Below, one piece after another: positions 9,690-18,010 of a DNA stretch of 64,000 bases. The translations under genes were made by a program, and so were the position numbers. The DNA is taken from positions 62,001-126,000 of the forward strand of contig JAUXNX010000023.1 of NCBI GenBank assembly GCA_030682575.1. Direction: 5' to 3'. The notes beneath the pieces are model-generated. The model saw only the letters and a list, made by a program, of their open reading frames with translations. It was not told the DNA's origin and did no database searches. Origin of the DNA: Gammaproteobacteria bacterium (lineage in GTDB: Bacteria > Pseudomonadota > Gammaproteobacteria > Pseudomonadales > Pseudohongiellaceae). The first letter of the stretch is position 1; each line of letters starts with the position of its first letter.

Positions 9690-9781
9690 GCGAGGAATAG
9701 AACAGAACAACAGTGGCGAGTCAATTCGCACGCCCTCTGCGAAGGTAGAACGGCGGCGAAGCAGAGAGAGTGGAGAGACAG

Positions 9782-11023
9782 ATGCAAGAGCTTGATCAAT
9801 TCCGTGACAATGCCCGCGCCTGGCTGGAGCATAACTGCCCGGCTTCCATGCGTACCCCCATGACTGAAGACGAGGTGGTTTGGGGTGGCCGCAATCCAAC
9901 CTTCAAGAATCCGGACAGCAAACTCTGGCTGGAGCGCATGGCCGCCCTTGGGTGGACGTGTCCGACCTGGCCGAGCGAGTACGGTGGCGGTGGGCTGAGC
10001 AAGGAAGAGGGGCTGATTCTGGCGGAGGAAATGCAGCGCATCGGTGCGCGCTCGCCTCTCAACAGCTTCGGCATCAGCATGCTCGGTCCGGTATTGCTTG
10101 AATACGGCACTGATGAGCAAAAGCTGGAGCATATTCCTCCCATCGTGCGCGGCGAGATTCGCTGGTGCCAGGGCTACAGTGAACCTGGTGCTGGCTCTGA
10201 CCTTGCGGCACTTGGAGCAAAAGCGGTACTGGATGGCGACGATTACATCATCAATGGTTCCAAGGTGTGGACTTCCTATGCGGACAAGGCCGACTGGATA
10301 TTCTGTCTGGTACGCACCGACTTCGATGTGCCCAAGCACAGTGGTATCAGTTTCATCCTTTTCGACATGCGCAGCAAAGGGGTCACGACGCGCCCGATTC
10401 GTCTGATCAGCGGTGCCTCGCCCTTCTGCGAGACTTTCTTTGATGATGTTCGTGTACCTGCCCGCAATCTTGTTGGCAAACTCAACGATGGCTGGACCAT
10501 TGCGAAGCGGCTGCTGCAGCATGAACGCACCATGATCTCCGGCTTCGGTTTGACCAGTGGGCGTGCCAGTCGAGGGGCGCTGGCCGCAACCGTTGAAGGC
10601 GCCGCGATGAAGTATCGGGGCGACACAACGAAGCTTTCCGATGCTGTGCTGCGCGACGAGATTGCACGCTACAAGATTGACAGCGAGGCCTTTGCCTTTA
10701 CATCGCGCCGTTCCATGGAAGAAGCCAAGACTGGCAAGGGGCCCAGTGCCACCTCTTCCATGCTGAAGAACTATGGGTGTGAGCTGAACAAACGTCGCTA
10801 CGAACTTCTTCTGCAGGCCATGGGCAACCAGGCGCTCGGATGGGAGTCCGGCGATCACACGGATTTCAGCAAGGATGAGTTGCGCATCACTCGCGAGTGG
10901 TTGCGCTCCAAAGGCAATTCCATCGAAGGTGGTACTGCAGAGATTCAACTCAACGTGATCGCCAAAAGAGTGCTGGGTTTGCCGGAGATGCCGATCGCTG
11001 CTCAGAAGAAGGGAGAGAAATAA
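9782..11023 (+). CDS. Acyl-CoA dehydrogenase, catalytic subunit of a probable pair
   Basis: This 413-residue acyl-CoA dehydrogenase belongs to the larger-subunit type seen in heteromeric enzymes (PimC-like, FadE28/29-like). Visible features are TWPSEYGGGGLSKEE, the flavin-domain motif GYSEPGAGSDLAAL, and near the C-terminus SIEGGTAEIQLNVIAKRVLG, which keeps the catalytic Glu position. ATG 9782 is preferred over an in-frame GTG at 9770. Its stop overlaps the start of the next dehydrogenase gene by one base (TAATG), so the two are translationally coupled. The pair probably desaturates a bulky, cyclic or dicarboxylic acyl-CoA, but this is inferred only from the architecture. Confidence 0.92.
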   Translation: MQELDQFRDNARAWLEHNCPASMRTPMTEDEVVWGGRNPTFKNPDSKLWLERMAALGWTCPTWPSEYGGGGLSKEEGLILAEEMQRIGARSPLNSFGISMLGPVLLEYGTDEQKLEHIPPIVRGEIRWCQGYSEPGAGSDLAALGAKAVLDGDDYIINGSKVWTSYADKADWIFCLVRTDFDVPKHSGISFILFDMRSKGVTTRPIRLISGASPFCETFFDDVRVPARNLVGKLNDGWTIAKRLLQHERTMISGFGLTSGRASRGALAATVEGAAMKYRGDTTKLSDAVLRDEIARYKIDSEAFAFTSRRSMEEAKTGKGPSATSSMLKNYGCELNKRRYELLLQAMGNQALGWESGDHTDFSKDELRITREWLRSKGNSIEGGTAEIQLNVIAKRVLGLPEMPIAAQKKGEK

Positions 11024-12162
11024 TGTCCATGGTCCTGAATGAAGATCAGATGATGCTCAAGGATGCTGTGCGCGGTTACTGCCTCACCAATGCACCAGTG
11101 AGTGTACTGCGGTATCTGCGTGATCAGCAGAGCGAGGACGGATTCTCGCGTGAACTGTGGAGGCAGATGGTGGATCTTGGCTGGGCAGGGATGACCATTC
11201 CCGAGCAGTATGATGGTTTCGGTTTTGGTTATGGTGGACTGGAGATTGTGCTGGAAGAAACCGGGCGCACATTGGTGCCAACTCCGTTGGTGTCAACGGT
11301 ATTGCTCTGTGCGACAGCGATCAATCTAGGTGGCAGCGAGGAGCAGAAGTCCGCATTGTTGCCAGCGATAGTGAAGGGCGAACTCATCATGGCGCTCGCC
11401 CTTGAAGAGACGCCCTTTCACAATCCCACGCGCATTGCGACGACTGCAAGACCGCAAGGTGCCGGGTATGTGTTGAACGGCAGCAAGCAACTGGTGATCG
11501 ACGGTCATATCGCCGATAAGCTGATCGTCGTTGCGCGTACAGCTGGCGGTCAGGACGACAAAGAGGGCATCAGTCTCTTCATGGTTGATCGTACGGCCAC
11601 TGGAGTTGATGTCCGCCGCACCTTGATGGTGGACAGTCGCAACGCTGCACATGTCACACTGAACAATGTGCAGGTTGATGAAGAAGCGTTACTCGGCGAT
11701 TTGCACAACGGCTTTATCGTATTGGAGAAAACCCTGGATATAGGTCGTATTGGCCTTGCTGCCGAAATGCTCGGCAATGCACAGGAGGTGTTCGACCGCA
11801 TAATCGATTACCTCAAGCAGCGTGAGCAGTTCGGTGTGTTGATCGGGTCGTTTCAGGGATTGCAGCACCGTGCCGCACATATGTACAGCGAGCTGGAACT
11901 GTGCCGTTCAGCAGTGCGTCGTGCGTTCGATGAGCTGGATGGTGCGCAGGAAGATATCCCGATTCTCGCGAGCATCGCCAAGGCAAAACTCTCGGAAGTG
12001 CTGTGCAACATCAGCAATGAAGGCGTGCAGATGCACGGCGGCATCGGCATGACAGATGAGTTCGATATAGGGTTCTATCTGAAACGCGCCAGAGTTGCCC
12101 AGGTTTTGCTGGGAGATGCAACGTTCCATCGGGACCGCTATGCGACTTTGAGTGGCTTCTGA
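11023..12162 (+). CDS. Acyl-CoA dehydrogenase, probable non-catalytic partner subunit
   Basis: This 379-residue acyl-CoA dehydrogenase homologue starts at ATG 11023, inside the stop codon of the preceding gene. It has the N-terminal helical domain (TIPEQYDGFGFGYGGLEI), a middle beta domain (ALALEETPFHNPTR) and the C-terminal segment MHGGIGMTDEFDIGFYLKRA. Where active enzymes carry YEGT or xEGGT, this protein reads LLGDATFHRDRYA, so the usual catalytic Glu is absent. It also lacks the normal EPxxGSD flavin motif. Known alpha2-beta2 dehydrogenases keep only one active site per heterodimer. A structural beta subunit working with the 9782-11023 product is therefore likely. Confidence 0.9.
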   Translation: MSMVLNEDQMMLKDAVRGYCLTNAPVSVLRYLRDQQSEDGFSRELWRQMVDLGWAGMTIPEQYDGFGFGYGGLEIVLEETGRTLVPTPLVSTVLLCATAINLGGSEEQKSALLPAIVKGELIMALALEETPFHNPTRIATTARPQGAGYVLNGSKQLVIDGHIADKLIVVARTAGGQDDKEGISLFMVDRTATGVDVRRTLMVDSRNAAHVTLNNVQVDEEALLGDLHNGFIVLEKTLDIGRIGLAAEMLGNAQEVFDRIIDYLKQREQFGVLIGSFQGLQHRAAHMYSELELCRSAVRRAFDELDGAQEDIPILASIAKAKLSEVLCNISNEGVQMHGGIGMTDEFDIGFYLKRARVAQVLLGDATFHRDRYATLSGF

Positions 12163-12180
12163 TCGGCAATGGGGGAAGGG

Positions 12181-12196
12181 CCTGCTCGTGAGCAGG
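12181..12196. terminator. Short hairpin between convergent genes (weak terminator)
   Basis: CCTGCTC (12181-12187) pairs with GAGCAGG (12190-12196) across a 2-nt loop, just after the dehydrogenase operon and before the convergent 48-residue membrane-protein gene. The flanks on both strands are C/T-rich rather than a true U-tract, so terminator function is only plausible. Confidence 0.35.
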
Positions 12197-12225
12197 TCCT
12201 CTCCTCAGTAGAGCGTCATCCTTCC

Positions 12226-12372
12226 TTACAACCGTCTGCCCTGAATCACGCGCAGCAGAATCACTACTACCGCAATCACCAGCAGCACGTGAATGAGCCC
12301 GCCCATCGTGTAGGACGAAACAAGTCCAAGCACCCAGAGAATAAGTAATACAACCGCTACAGTTTCCAACAT
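12226..12372 (-). CDS. Small lmo0937-family membrane protein
   Basis: This is a 48-residue hydrophobic protein beginning MLETVAVVLLILWVLGLV, with two predicted membrane helices and a basic C-terminus (RVIQGRRL). This size and pattern match the lmo0937-type small membrane proteins, which often appear near stress or envelope genes. ATG 12372 was chosen because GAGGACG precedes it, and an upstream in-frame extension to 12462 looks non-coding. Its function is unknown in the family. Confidence 0.78.
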   Translation of the reverse strand: MLETVAVVLLILWVLGLVSSYTMGGLIHVLLVIAVVVILLRVIQGRRL

Positions 12373-12617
12373 CGTGACGTCCTCTTGAATGTACATTGAT
12401 GTGCCATTCTGGCAGCGATTCTGGCCAGCTTCTGTGCGCTGGCAAACAAGACTGAATTTCATCAGATCGTCAATCAGCCTGTTTTCGGAGGTGCGTTAAC
12501 GAACAGAACGCATATCCCTATGTCTGTATCGTTGCGGCACTGAATTGAACCCGCCCGCAGAAGGCAGGCATTCAAGTAAACAATCCCACAGCGACATTAC
12601 GAATTACGGAGTACCAA

Positions 12618-13781
12618 ATGAAAAAAGGAATAATACGCGCAGGCCTCAACAAGTCAGCAACACCGGCCAGGCTCAGTCTGCTCGCACTGGCGCTGCTCAG
12701 CAGCCCACTTGTCATGGCAGCCGAAGATGGCTGGTACCTTGGTGTCAATGTCGGCGAATCACTGACCGACATCGACGATGTACGCATCACCAGCCGTTTG
12801 CAGGCACAAGGCTTCAGGAACCCGATTCTGACTGACAAGGAGAAGGACAACGGCCGCAAGGTGTTCGCGGGCTACCAGTTCAATGACAACTTCGCTATGG
12901 AAGGCGGATACTTCAAGTTGGGCAAGTTCGGCTCCAACGTGGACATGATTCCAAACTCCAATCGTCGTCACGATGTGAAGATGCGTGGCCTGAATCTTGA
13001 TCTGGTTGGTACTCTGCCAATCACAGAACGCTTCTCGGCCTTCGGCAGAGTCGGTGTGATCTACTCGGATGTGCAAGAGCGCAACTGGGGTTTTGGTCCA
13101 GTGCCATTCAACTCGTACCGTGTTCGCGATCGTGACACGAGTCACAAGTTTGGTGTCGGCCTTCAGTATGATTTCACCGAGAAACTTGCGATGCGTATAG
13201 AGGCTGAGCGCTACCACATCGAACATTCGGTGGGCAGCTCAGGTGATGCGGATCTGTTCTCAGTAGGCGTGCTCTATCGTTTTGGTCAGAAGGCAGCCCC
13301 TGCTGCAACACCTGTGAGCACTCCTGTCGCGGCAGTTGCACCACGACCCGCAACACCTGCGCCGACTCCAGCGCCGACACCTGCGCCAGAACCAGTGCGC
13401 GTCTCTCTTTCCGCTGATTCATTGTTCGGCTTCGACAGCGCCGCAGTGACTCCGGCTGGTCGAGCGGAATTGGACAAGTTGGCTGCGGATCTGCGCGGTA
13501 TCGACTACGACACCATTCGCGTGACCGGTCATACGGATCGCATCGGTAATCAGGCATACAACATGCGTCTGTCGAATGAACGTGCCACTGCTGTGAGAAA
13601 CTATCTGGTCGAATCGGCTGGTATCGCGGCTTCCAGAATCACCACACGCGGCGTCAATGGTGCTGAACCTGTGACCACTGCGGCGCAGTGCAGCAATCAA
13701 CTGCCAAGAGCGCAGCTGATCACGTGTCTGGCACCAGATCGTCGGGTAGAAGTGGAAGTCACTGGAACCAGGCCACGCTGA
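12618..13781 (+). CDS. OmpA family outer-membrane protein
   Basis: This 387-residue protein has a Sec signal peptide (MKKGIIRAGL... to LVMA|AEDGW). An OmpA-type eight-stranded beta-barrel domain follows (about residues 35-220; YLGVNVGE, FAGYQFNDNFAMEGGYF, LYRFGQK). Next comes a Pro/Ala/Thr-rich hinge (about 225-260) and a periplasmic peptidoglycan-binding OmpA domain (about 265-385). The OmpA domain carries FGFDSAAVTPAGR, VTGHTDRIGN and LSNERATAVRNYL. It would tether the outer membrane to the cell wall. The gene is monocistronic and ends before a strong bidirectional hairpin. The hinge resembles other Pro-rich OmpA/OprF linkers. Confidence 0.93.
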   Translation: MKKGIIRAGLNKSATPARLSLLALALLSSPLVMAAEDGWYLGVNVGESLTDIDDVRITSRLQAQGFRNPILTDKEKDNGRKVFAGYQFNDNFAMEGGYFKLGKFGSNVDMIPNSNRRHDVKMRGLNLDLVGTLPITERFSAFGRVGVIYSDVQERNWGFGPVPFNSYRVRDRDTSHKFGVGLQYDFTEKLAMRIEAERYHIEHSVGSSGDADLFSVGVLYRFGQKAAPAATPVSTPVAAVAPRPATPAPTPAPTPAPEPVRVSLSADSLFGFDSAAVTPAGRAELDKLAADLRGIDYDTIRVTGHTDRIGNQAYNMRLSNERATAVRNYLVESAGIAASRITTRGVNGAEPVTTAAQCSNQLPRAQLITCLAPDRRVEVEVTGTRPR

Positions 13782-13829
13782 TACGCGTCGCTTGTCCCAT
13801 GAAGCCGACTCTTGGGAGTTGGCTCAAAA

Positions 13830-13857
13830 AAGAAGGGAGGCCTCGGCCTCCCTTCTT
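13830..13857. terminator. Bidirectional intrinsic terminator
   Basis: A 13-bp perfect stem, AAGAAGGGAGGCC (13830-13842) with GGCCTCCCTTCTT (13845-13857), has a 2-nt loop. It is flanked by an A-run at 13826-13831 that gives a U-run for minus-strand transcripts. It separates the convergent OmpA gene and the hybrid kinase. Confidence 0.85.
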
Positions 13858-13904
13858 CATTTCCAACTACCTGTTTTCGTATCTCTGCCTGCCGAGCCCT
13901 GGTC

Positions 13905-15569
13905 TCAGGATCCGGATTTCTGAGCTCCCGAGAACTGCATCGCCACGTCCAGAGTCTCCATGAACTCATTTACCTTGATGGGTTTGGTGAGATAGCGGAA
14001 GAATCCTGCTTCCAGACCTTTCTGGATATCGCGTGGCATCGCGTTGGCACTGAGTGCCACCACGGGAGTCTTCGCTGTGCGAGGGTCGGCAGCCAGAATT
14101 TCCATTACCCGGATGCCATTGATGCCTGGCAGATTGATATCCATCAGGATCACGTCCGGCAACAGCGACAGTGCCATCTCGACCCCGGAGATCCCGTCCA
14201 TGGCGCTGAACAACTGGATATCGGGGCGACGCGTAATCAGATCCTCCACCAGCATGAGATTGGCGGGGTTGTCTTCGACATACAGCAGTTTGTGAAGTTT
14301 CGCGCTGGTTTTATCGGAGGCCTGTGCAGTCAGCGCGGGGGCATCCTCTTCCACCTGTGGTGCTCCGCTCAGATTCACTTCCACCCAGAATGTACTGCCG
14401 ATGCCTACAGCACTCTCCACACCAATACTTCCACCCATCAATTCGATAAGGCGCTTGGTCATGACCAACCCGATGCCGGTTCCTTCGACCACGGTCGTTT
14501 CCTGCCCCAGTCGATTGAATGGTTGAAAGAGCTGCGCGATATGCTCCGGTGGCAAGCCCTCGCCCTTGTCTTGCACACAAATGCGAATGCGTTCCGGAGT
14601 GATGTTCTGGAAACTGACAACGACAGCGCCGTCAGCACGGTTGTACTTGATGGCGTTGGACAGCAGGTTGATGAGTATCTGTTTCATGCGGGTGCGATCA
14701 GCGTGAATGAAGCAGGGAACGGGGAAGTTCGGAAACGCCACCTTGATGCCGCGCTCCTGCGCCTGCGACTCTATCATGGCCTGGCATTCCTGCATGATAT
14801 GAGACAGGGCGATGGGCTCCAGTGACAACGACAATTTTCCTGACTCCACCAACGCCAGATCGAGAATTTCGTTGATCAGATCCAGCAGATACCAGCCGGC
14901 TTTCAGTATCTGACTGATACTGCGTTGTTGCACGGCCGTCGGCGGAGGAGTGCTGGTTTCCATCAACTGCGCAAAACCAAGAATGGCACTGAGCGGCGTA
15001 CGTAGTTCGTGACTCATGCTGGAGAGAAATTCGGACTTTGCAAGATTGGCTTTCTCGGCTGCGGCCATCGCCATCTGCAATTTTGTTTCAACTTTTCTGC
15101 GTTCAGCTTCAATCAGTTTTCGTGCGGTATTGTCAGTGCCGATCAGCAGATATCCGATGATGTTGCTTTTCTCATCCCGCAACGAAGTGACGGAAACGAT
15201 GGCAGGCAGGCGACTCTTGTCCTTGCGGATATATGTGAGTTCGTAGATGTCTTCGATGCCGCGTGACGCCTTGAATACCATGGCCTCGAAACCGGGTTTG
15301 ATCGGTGTGCCGAGTTCTATGCTCAAGGCCTTGGCGCGAGTGATGATTTCGCGGGGATCAGAAATTTCCGAGGGAGTGATCCTGTTGACTACATCGAGCG
15401 CGGTGTAGCCGAGCATGCGTTCTGCCCCGATGTTGAAAATCTGTATGACCCCTTTCTCGTCGGTGGCAATACTCGAAAAGCTTGTGCTGTTGAATATCGC
15501 GTTCTGCAATGCTGCAGTTTTCAAGAGAGCATCCTGATTGTTTGGGGGCTTGTCATTCTCTACGGGCAA
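13905..15569 (-). CDS. PAS hybrid sensor histidine kinase with C-terminal receiver
   Basis: This 554-residue soluble hybrid kinase has one PAS domain (about residues 25-150; ATDEKGVIQIFNIGAERMLG) with a PAC-like end. A short coiled coil leads to HisKA, with His187 in SHELRTPLSAILGF. HATPase_c has NLLSNAIKYN, DKGEGLPPEHI and GTGIGLVMTKRLIELMGG. A C-terminal REC domain has Asp in ILMDINLPGING and the conserved Lys in LTKPIKVNEF. No membrane segment is visible, so the signal is sensed inside the cell. It is the last of three co-directional signalling genes (REC-PAS regulator, Crp/Fnr regulator, this kinase) and may phosphorylate the REC-PAS protein. Confidence 0.93.
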   Translation of the reverse strand: MPVENDKPPNNQDALLKTAALQNAIFNSTSFSSIATDEKGVIQIFNIGAERMLGYTALDVVNRITPSEISDPREIITRAKALSIELGTPIKPGFEAMVFKASRGIEDIYELTYIRKDKSRLPAIVSVTSLRDEKSNIIGYLLIGTDNTARKLIEAERRKVETKLQMAMAAAEKANLAKSEFLSSMSHELRTPLSAILGFAQLMETSTPPPTAVQQRSISQILKAGWYLLDLINEILDLALVESGKLSLSLEPIALSHIMQECQAMIESQAQERGIKVAFPNFPVPCFIHADRTRMKQILINLLSNAIKYNRADGAVVVSFQNITPERIRICVQDKGEGLPPEHIAQLFQPFNRLGQETTVVEGTGIGLVMTKRLIELMGGSIGVESAVGIGSTFWVEVNLSGAPQVEEDAPALTAQASDKTSAKLHKLLYVEDNPANLMLVEDLITRRPDIQLFSAMDGISGVEMALSLLPDVILMDINLPGINGIRVMEILAADPRTAKTPVVALSANAMPRDIQKGLEAGFFRYLTKPIKVNEFMETLDVAMQFSGAQKSGS

Positions 15570-15615
15570 GGGTTACTCCTTCGTGCAAATTATAAAGTTG
15601 GATTCGCAGTACGAT

Positions 15616-16368
15616 CTAACGATGTTGGGCATCGGCGAGCAGGCGGGCCATTTCCTTCTTGACGACGGCGTAGCATTCGCAGGTGGCAGCCTCCAGTCCT
15701 TCTCGACTCACCACGGAAATGTGGCCGCGTCGGGAATTGATGTAGCCAGCCCGTTGCAGATTTCCCGCTGCCTCGGTGATGCCTTCGCGACGGACACCGA
15801 GCATGCTCGCGACCAGTTCCTGAGTTATCACCAGTTCATTCGACTCGCTGCGGTCCAGCGTCAGCAGCAACCAGCGGCACAAACGTTGCTCCACAGAGTG
15901 ATGACGGTTGCATGCGGCCGCCTGACTCATTTGCGTCATCAACGCCTGCATGTAGCGAAGCAACAGGCTCTGCATATAGCTGCTGCGATTGAATTCCTGT
16001 TTGAGCACGCGCCCTTCCAGACGGTAGGCATAACCGGCAGTCTGCACGACCGCCGAACTGGATGTTGTGTCACCGCCCATGTACAGGGCGACACCGACAA
16101 CGCCCTCATTGCCAACTCCCGCAGTCTCGGCGGAGGCCCCTGACTCCGTTACATAGTGCAGGGACACGATGGACGTGGTCGGAAAATAGGCGTGACGCAT
16201 TAGCTGGCCAGGTTCATAGAGCATCTCGCCGAGCGGCAGAAACACCAGTTCGAGGTGGGGCTGAAGACACGTCAGCTCATCTTTGGGCAGAGATGCCAGA
16301 AGATGATTTCTGTCCGGGTTTTGAAGGCGTGCCTTTGGATCCGATGAGGACATGAGTTGAATAGTCAT
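15616..16368 (-). CDS. Crp/Fnr family transcriptional regulator
   Basis: This 250-residue regulator has an N-terminal cyclic-nucleotide-binding-like beta barrel (about residues 25-145; LELVFLPLGEMLYEPGQ, YFPTTSIVSL). The C-terminal winged helix-turn-helix (about 165-235) is SVEQRLCRWLLLTLDR and VASMLGVRREGITEAAGNLQ. It lacks the N-terminal Cys cluster of FNR and the classic cAMP-binding RxS motif, so its ligand is unclear. Its start overlaps the stop of the REC-PAS gene by 4 bp (ATGA), indicating translational coupling. Relatives of this subgroup often sit next to response regulators and respond to stress or redox signals. Confidence 0.9.
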   Translation of the reverse strand: MTIQLMSSSDPKARLQNPDRNHLLASLPKDELTCLQPHLELVFLPLGEMLYEPGQLMRHAYFPTTSIVSLHYVTESGASAETAGVGNEGVVGVALYMGGDTTSSSAVVQTAGYAYRLEGRVLKQEFNRSSYMQSLLLRYMQALMTQMSQAAACNRHHSVEQRLCRWLLLTLDRSESNELVITQELVASMLGVRREGITEAAGNLQRAGYINSRRGHISVVSREGLEAATCECYAVVKKEMARLLADAQHR

Positions 16369-17186
16369 TTTTTATCGAACACCTCGACGCCTACACCACG
16401 GTAACCAATGAAACAGGACTGATGATTGAACATTGGCTGTCCGCTTACGCTGAATGTCTGAGTTGAACCATTGTCGTTGACGCGAGTGAAAAGAAAATCC
16501 AGGAATGGCTCCCGAGCTGAAATTTTCTGTTGCAGCACTGCGCGCTGCTCCTTGTCCCAGCCGTCGAGATGCTGAATGCTGTTTCCTCCCACCAGGGGGT
16601 CCACCTGAATGCCGAGCATTTCCATCACCGGGCCAGAAACCTTTGTGAATTTTCCGCAATCGTCCTGCTCCCAGTACCAGTCGGCGGCCAGTTCGGTCAG
16701 ACTGCGAAATCGCGCTTCGCTTTCACGTAACTCCGCCGTGCGTTCGTGCAGGGTCTTTTCGAGTTGCTGGTTGTAATTGTCCAGCATCTTGTAGAGTAGT
16801 CTGACTTCGAGGACATTGCGAATGCGAGTTTTCACTTCGAACAGGTCGAACGGCTTGCTGATGAAATCCTTGGCGCCGCATTGCAGTGCACGCAATTTAT
16901 GCCCGGGCTGTGCGGTGATGACAATGACTGGCAGGTAGGGATCCGCAAGATTGGTCTTGAGTGCCTCCATCACTTGAAATCCGTCCATTTCTGGCAGTTG
17001 CAGATCGAGCAGTATCAAATCGTACTGATTGGTGCGGTGCAGGGAGCACACTTCCTGCGACTTCATTGTTGAAGACACATTTGTGTAGCCAGCCTCCTCA
17101 AGCATCAGTTCCAGCAGTGTGACGTTGGACTCCTGATCGTCAACGATCAGAATGCTGGCATCGAGAATATCTACTGCGCTCATCAT
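16365..17186 (-). CDS. Response regulator with receiver and PAS domains, no classical output
   Basis: This is a 273-residue protein. The N-terminal REC domain (about residues 8-125) has SILIVDDQESN, the phospho-acceptor Asp in LILLDLQLPEMDGF and Lys in FISKPFDLFE. A coiled-coil linker (about 125-150) joins it to a PAS domain (about 150-270; ARFRSLTELAADWYWEQ, GYRGVGVEVF). There is no DNA-binding, GGDEF, EAL or kinase domain, so it probably acts as a phosphorelay intermediate or protein-interaction switch. ATG 17186 follows GAGGTAATACG. It leads a three-gene signalling unit with the Crp/Fnr regulator and hybrid kinase. Confidence 0.88.
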   Translation of the reverse strand: MMSAVDILDASILIVDDQESNVTLLELMLEEAGYTNVSSTMKSQEVCSLHRTNQYDLILLDLQLPEMDGFQVMEALKTNLADPYLPVIVITAQPGHKLRALQCGAKDFISKPFDLFEVKTRIRNVLEVRLLYKMLDNYNQQLEKTLHERTAELRESEARFRSLTELAADWYWEQDDCGKFTKVSGPVMEMLGIQVDPLVGGNSIQHLDGWDKEQRAVLQQKISAREPFLDFLFTRVNDNGSTQTFSVSGQPMFNHQSCFIGYRGVGVEVFDKK

Positions 17187-17602
17187 TTTTCGTATTACCT
17201 CAAACTTGGAATTGCTGATGCCTGAGCTTCTGATTGACAAAGGGCATTGTGATGAAATTTCTGCAGATCACTGTAGAGCGCGGATTCAGTGAAGAGGTCG
17301 TGGATATAGGGTTTGAATGAATCTGTATCCCGGTGGGCGTAGTCATTAGACAGTAGCACTGCCCGAATAGCTATCAGATTCACCGGGTTCAGGGGCTTCA
17401 TTATAGGGTGCCATCAGCTCGGTGATGTACGTTAACGCACACTTTCTGCCTAATAAACGCATCGCAGAGACAGTCGTTGAGTGCGTTGTCGAACAGTCAA
17501 TGGACAGCAATTCATCGATAGTCTGCATTCAGAAGTGACGGCGACGTTCGTCGCAATGTCAGATGCCATTCTGCATCTTTGCGTAATATGAGGATCATTC
17601 CC
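17187..17602. other. Divergent intergenic region without recognisable genes
   Basis: This 416-bp space lies between the divergent REC-PAS regulator and the DUF4398 lipoprotein gene. Two short minus-strand open frames (17195-17401 and 17346-17528) overlap each other and show no known motif. I see no strong repeat or terminator. It must carry promoters for both flanking operons. Confidence 0.45.
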
Positions 17603-18010
17603 ATGATCAAGTCCGAAAAGAAGGTCTACCGACAATCGCTGGTGTCACGTCTCTTTATAGGCGGCTCATTGATACTTGTGCTGGCCGCATGTGCAAGCGC
17701 CCCATTACCACCAACGCAGGAACTGCAGGCGGCCGAACTGGCCATCAGCAGTGCTGAGCGGGAACGAGTCGCTGACCATGCTCCCCAGGACTTGAAGCAG
17801 GCGCATGACAAACTCAGTGCCGCACGTGTAGCGGTGCAGGAGGAGGACATGGTGCTGGCGATGCAATTGGCGCATGAATCCCGTGTCAGTGCGGAACTGG
17901 CGTCTGCGAAAGCCGCCGAGATGAAGGCCAAGGCAGTCAACGATGAGATGCGACAGAGCATCACCGTCCTTGAACAGGAAATCATGCGCAACACAGGAGC
18001 GAGACAATGA
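17603..18010 (+). CDS. DUF4398-domain lipoprotein
   Basis: This 135-residue protein has a signal peptide and lipobox (LVLAAC, then ASAP), so it should be a lipid-anchored periplasmic or outer-membrane protein. The mature part is almost entirely alpha-helical and Ala/Glu-rich (AAELAISSAERERV, LKQAHDKLSAARVAV), typical of DUF4398. ATG 17603 has AGGA 8 bases upstream, and earlier in-frame starts (TTG 17579, ATG 17588) lack one. Its stop overlaps the ATG of the next gene by 4 bp, so it is coupled to the OmpA-like lipoprotein with a related N-terminus. Such pairs occur widely in gammaproteobacteria, and the function is untested. Confidence 0.85.
   Translation: MIKSEKKVYRQSLVSRLFIGGSLILVLAACASAPLPPTQELQAAELAISSAERERVADHAPQDLKQAHDKLSAARVAVQEEDMVLAMQLAHESRVSAELASAKAAEMKAKAVNDEMRQSITVLEQEIMRNTGARQ

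Noticed and set aside
17195-17528. Two short minus-strand frames in front of the REC-PAS gene
   Set aside because: They overlap each other, have no known motif and sit where a promoter is needed.
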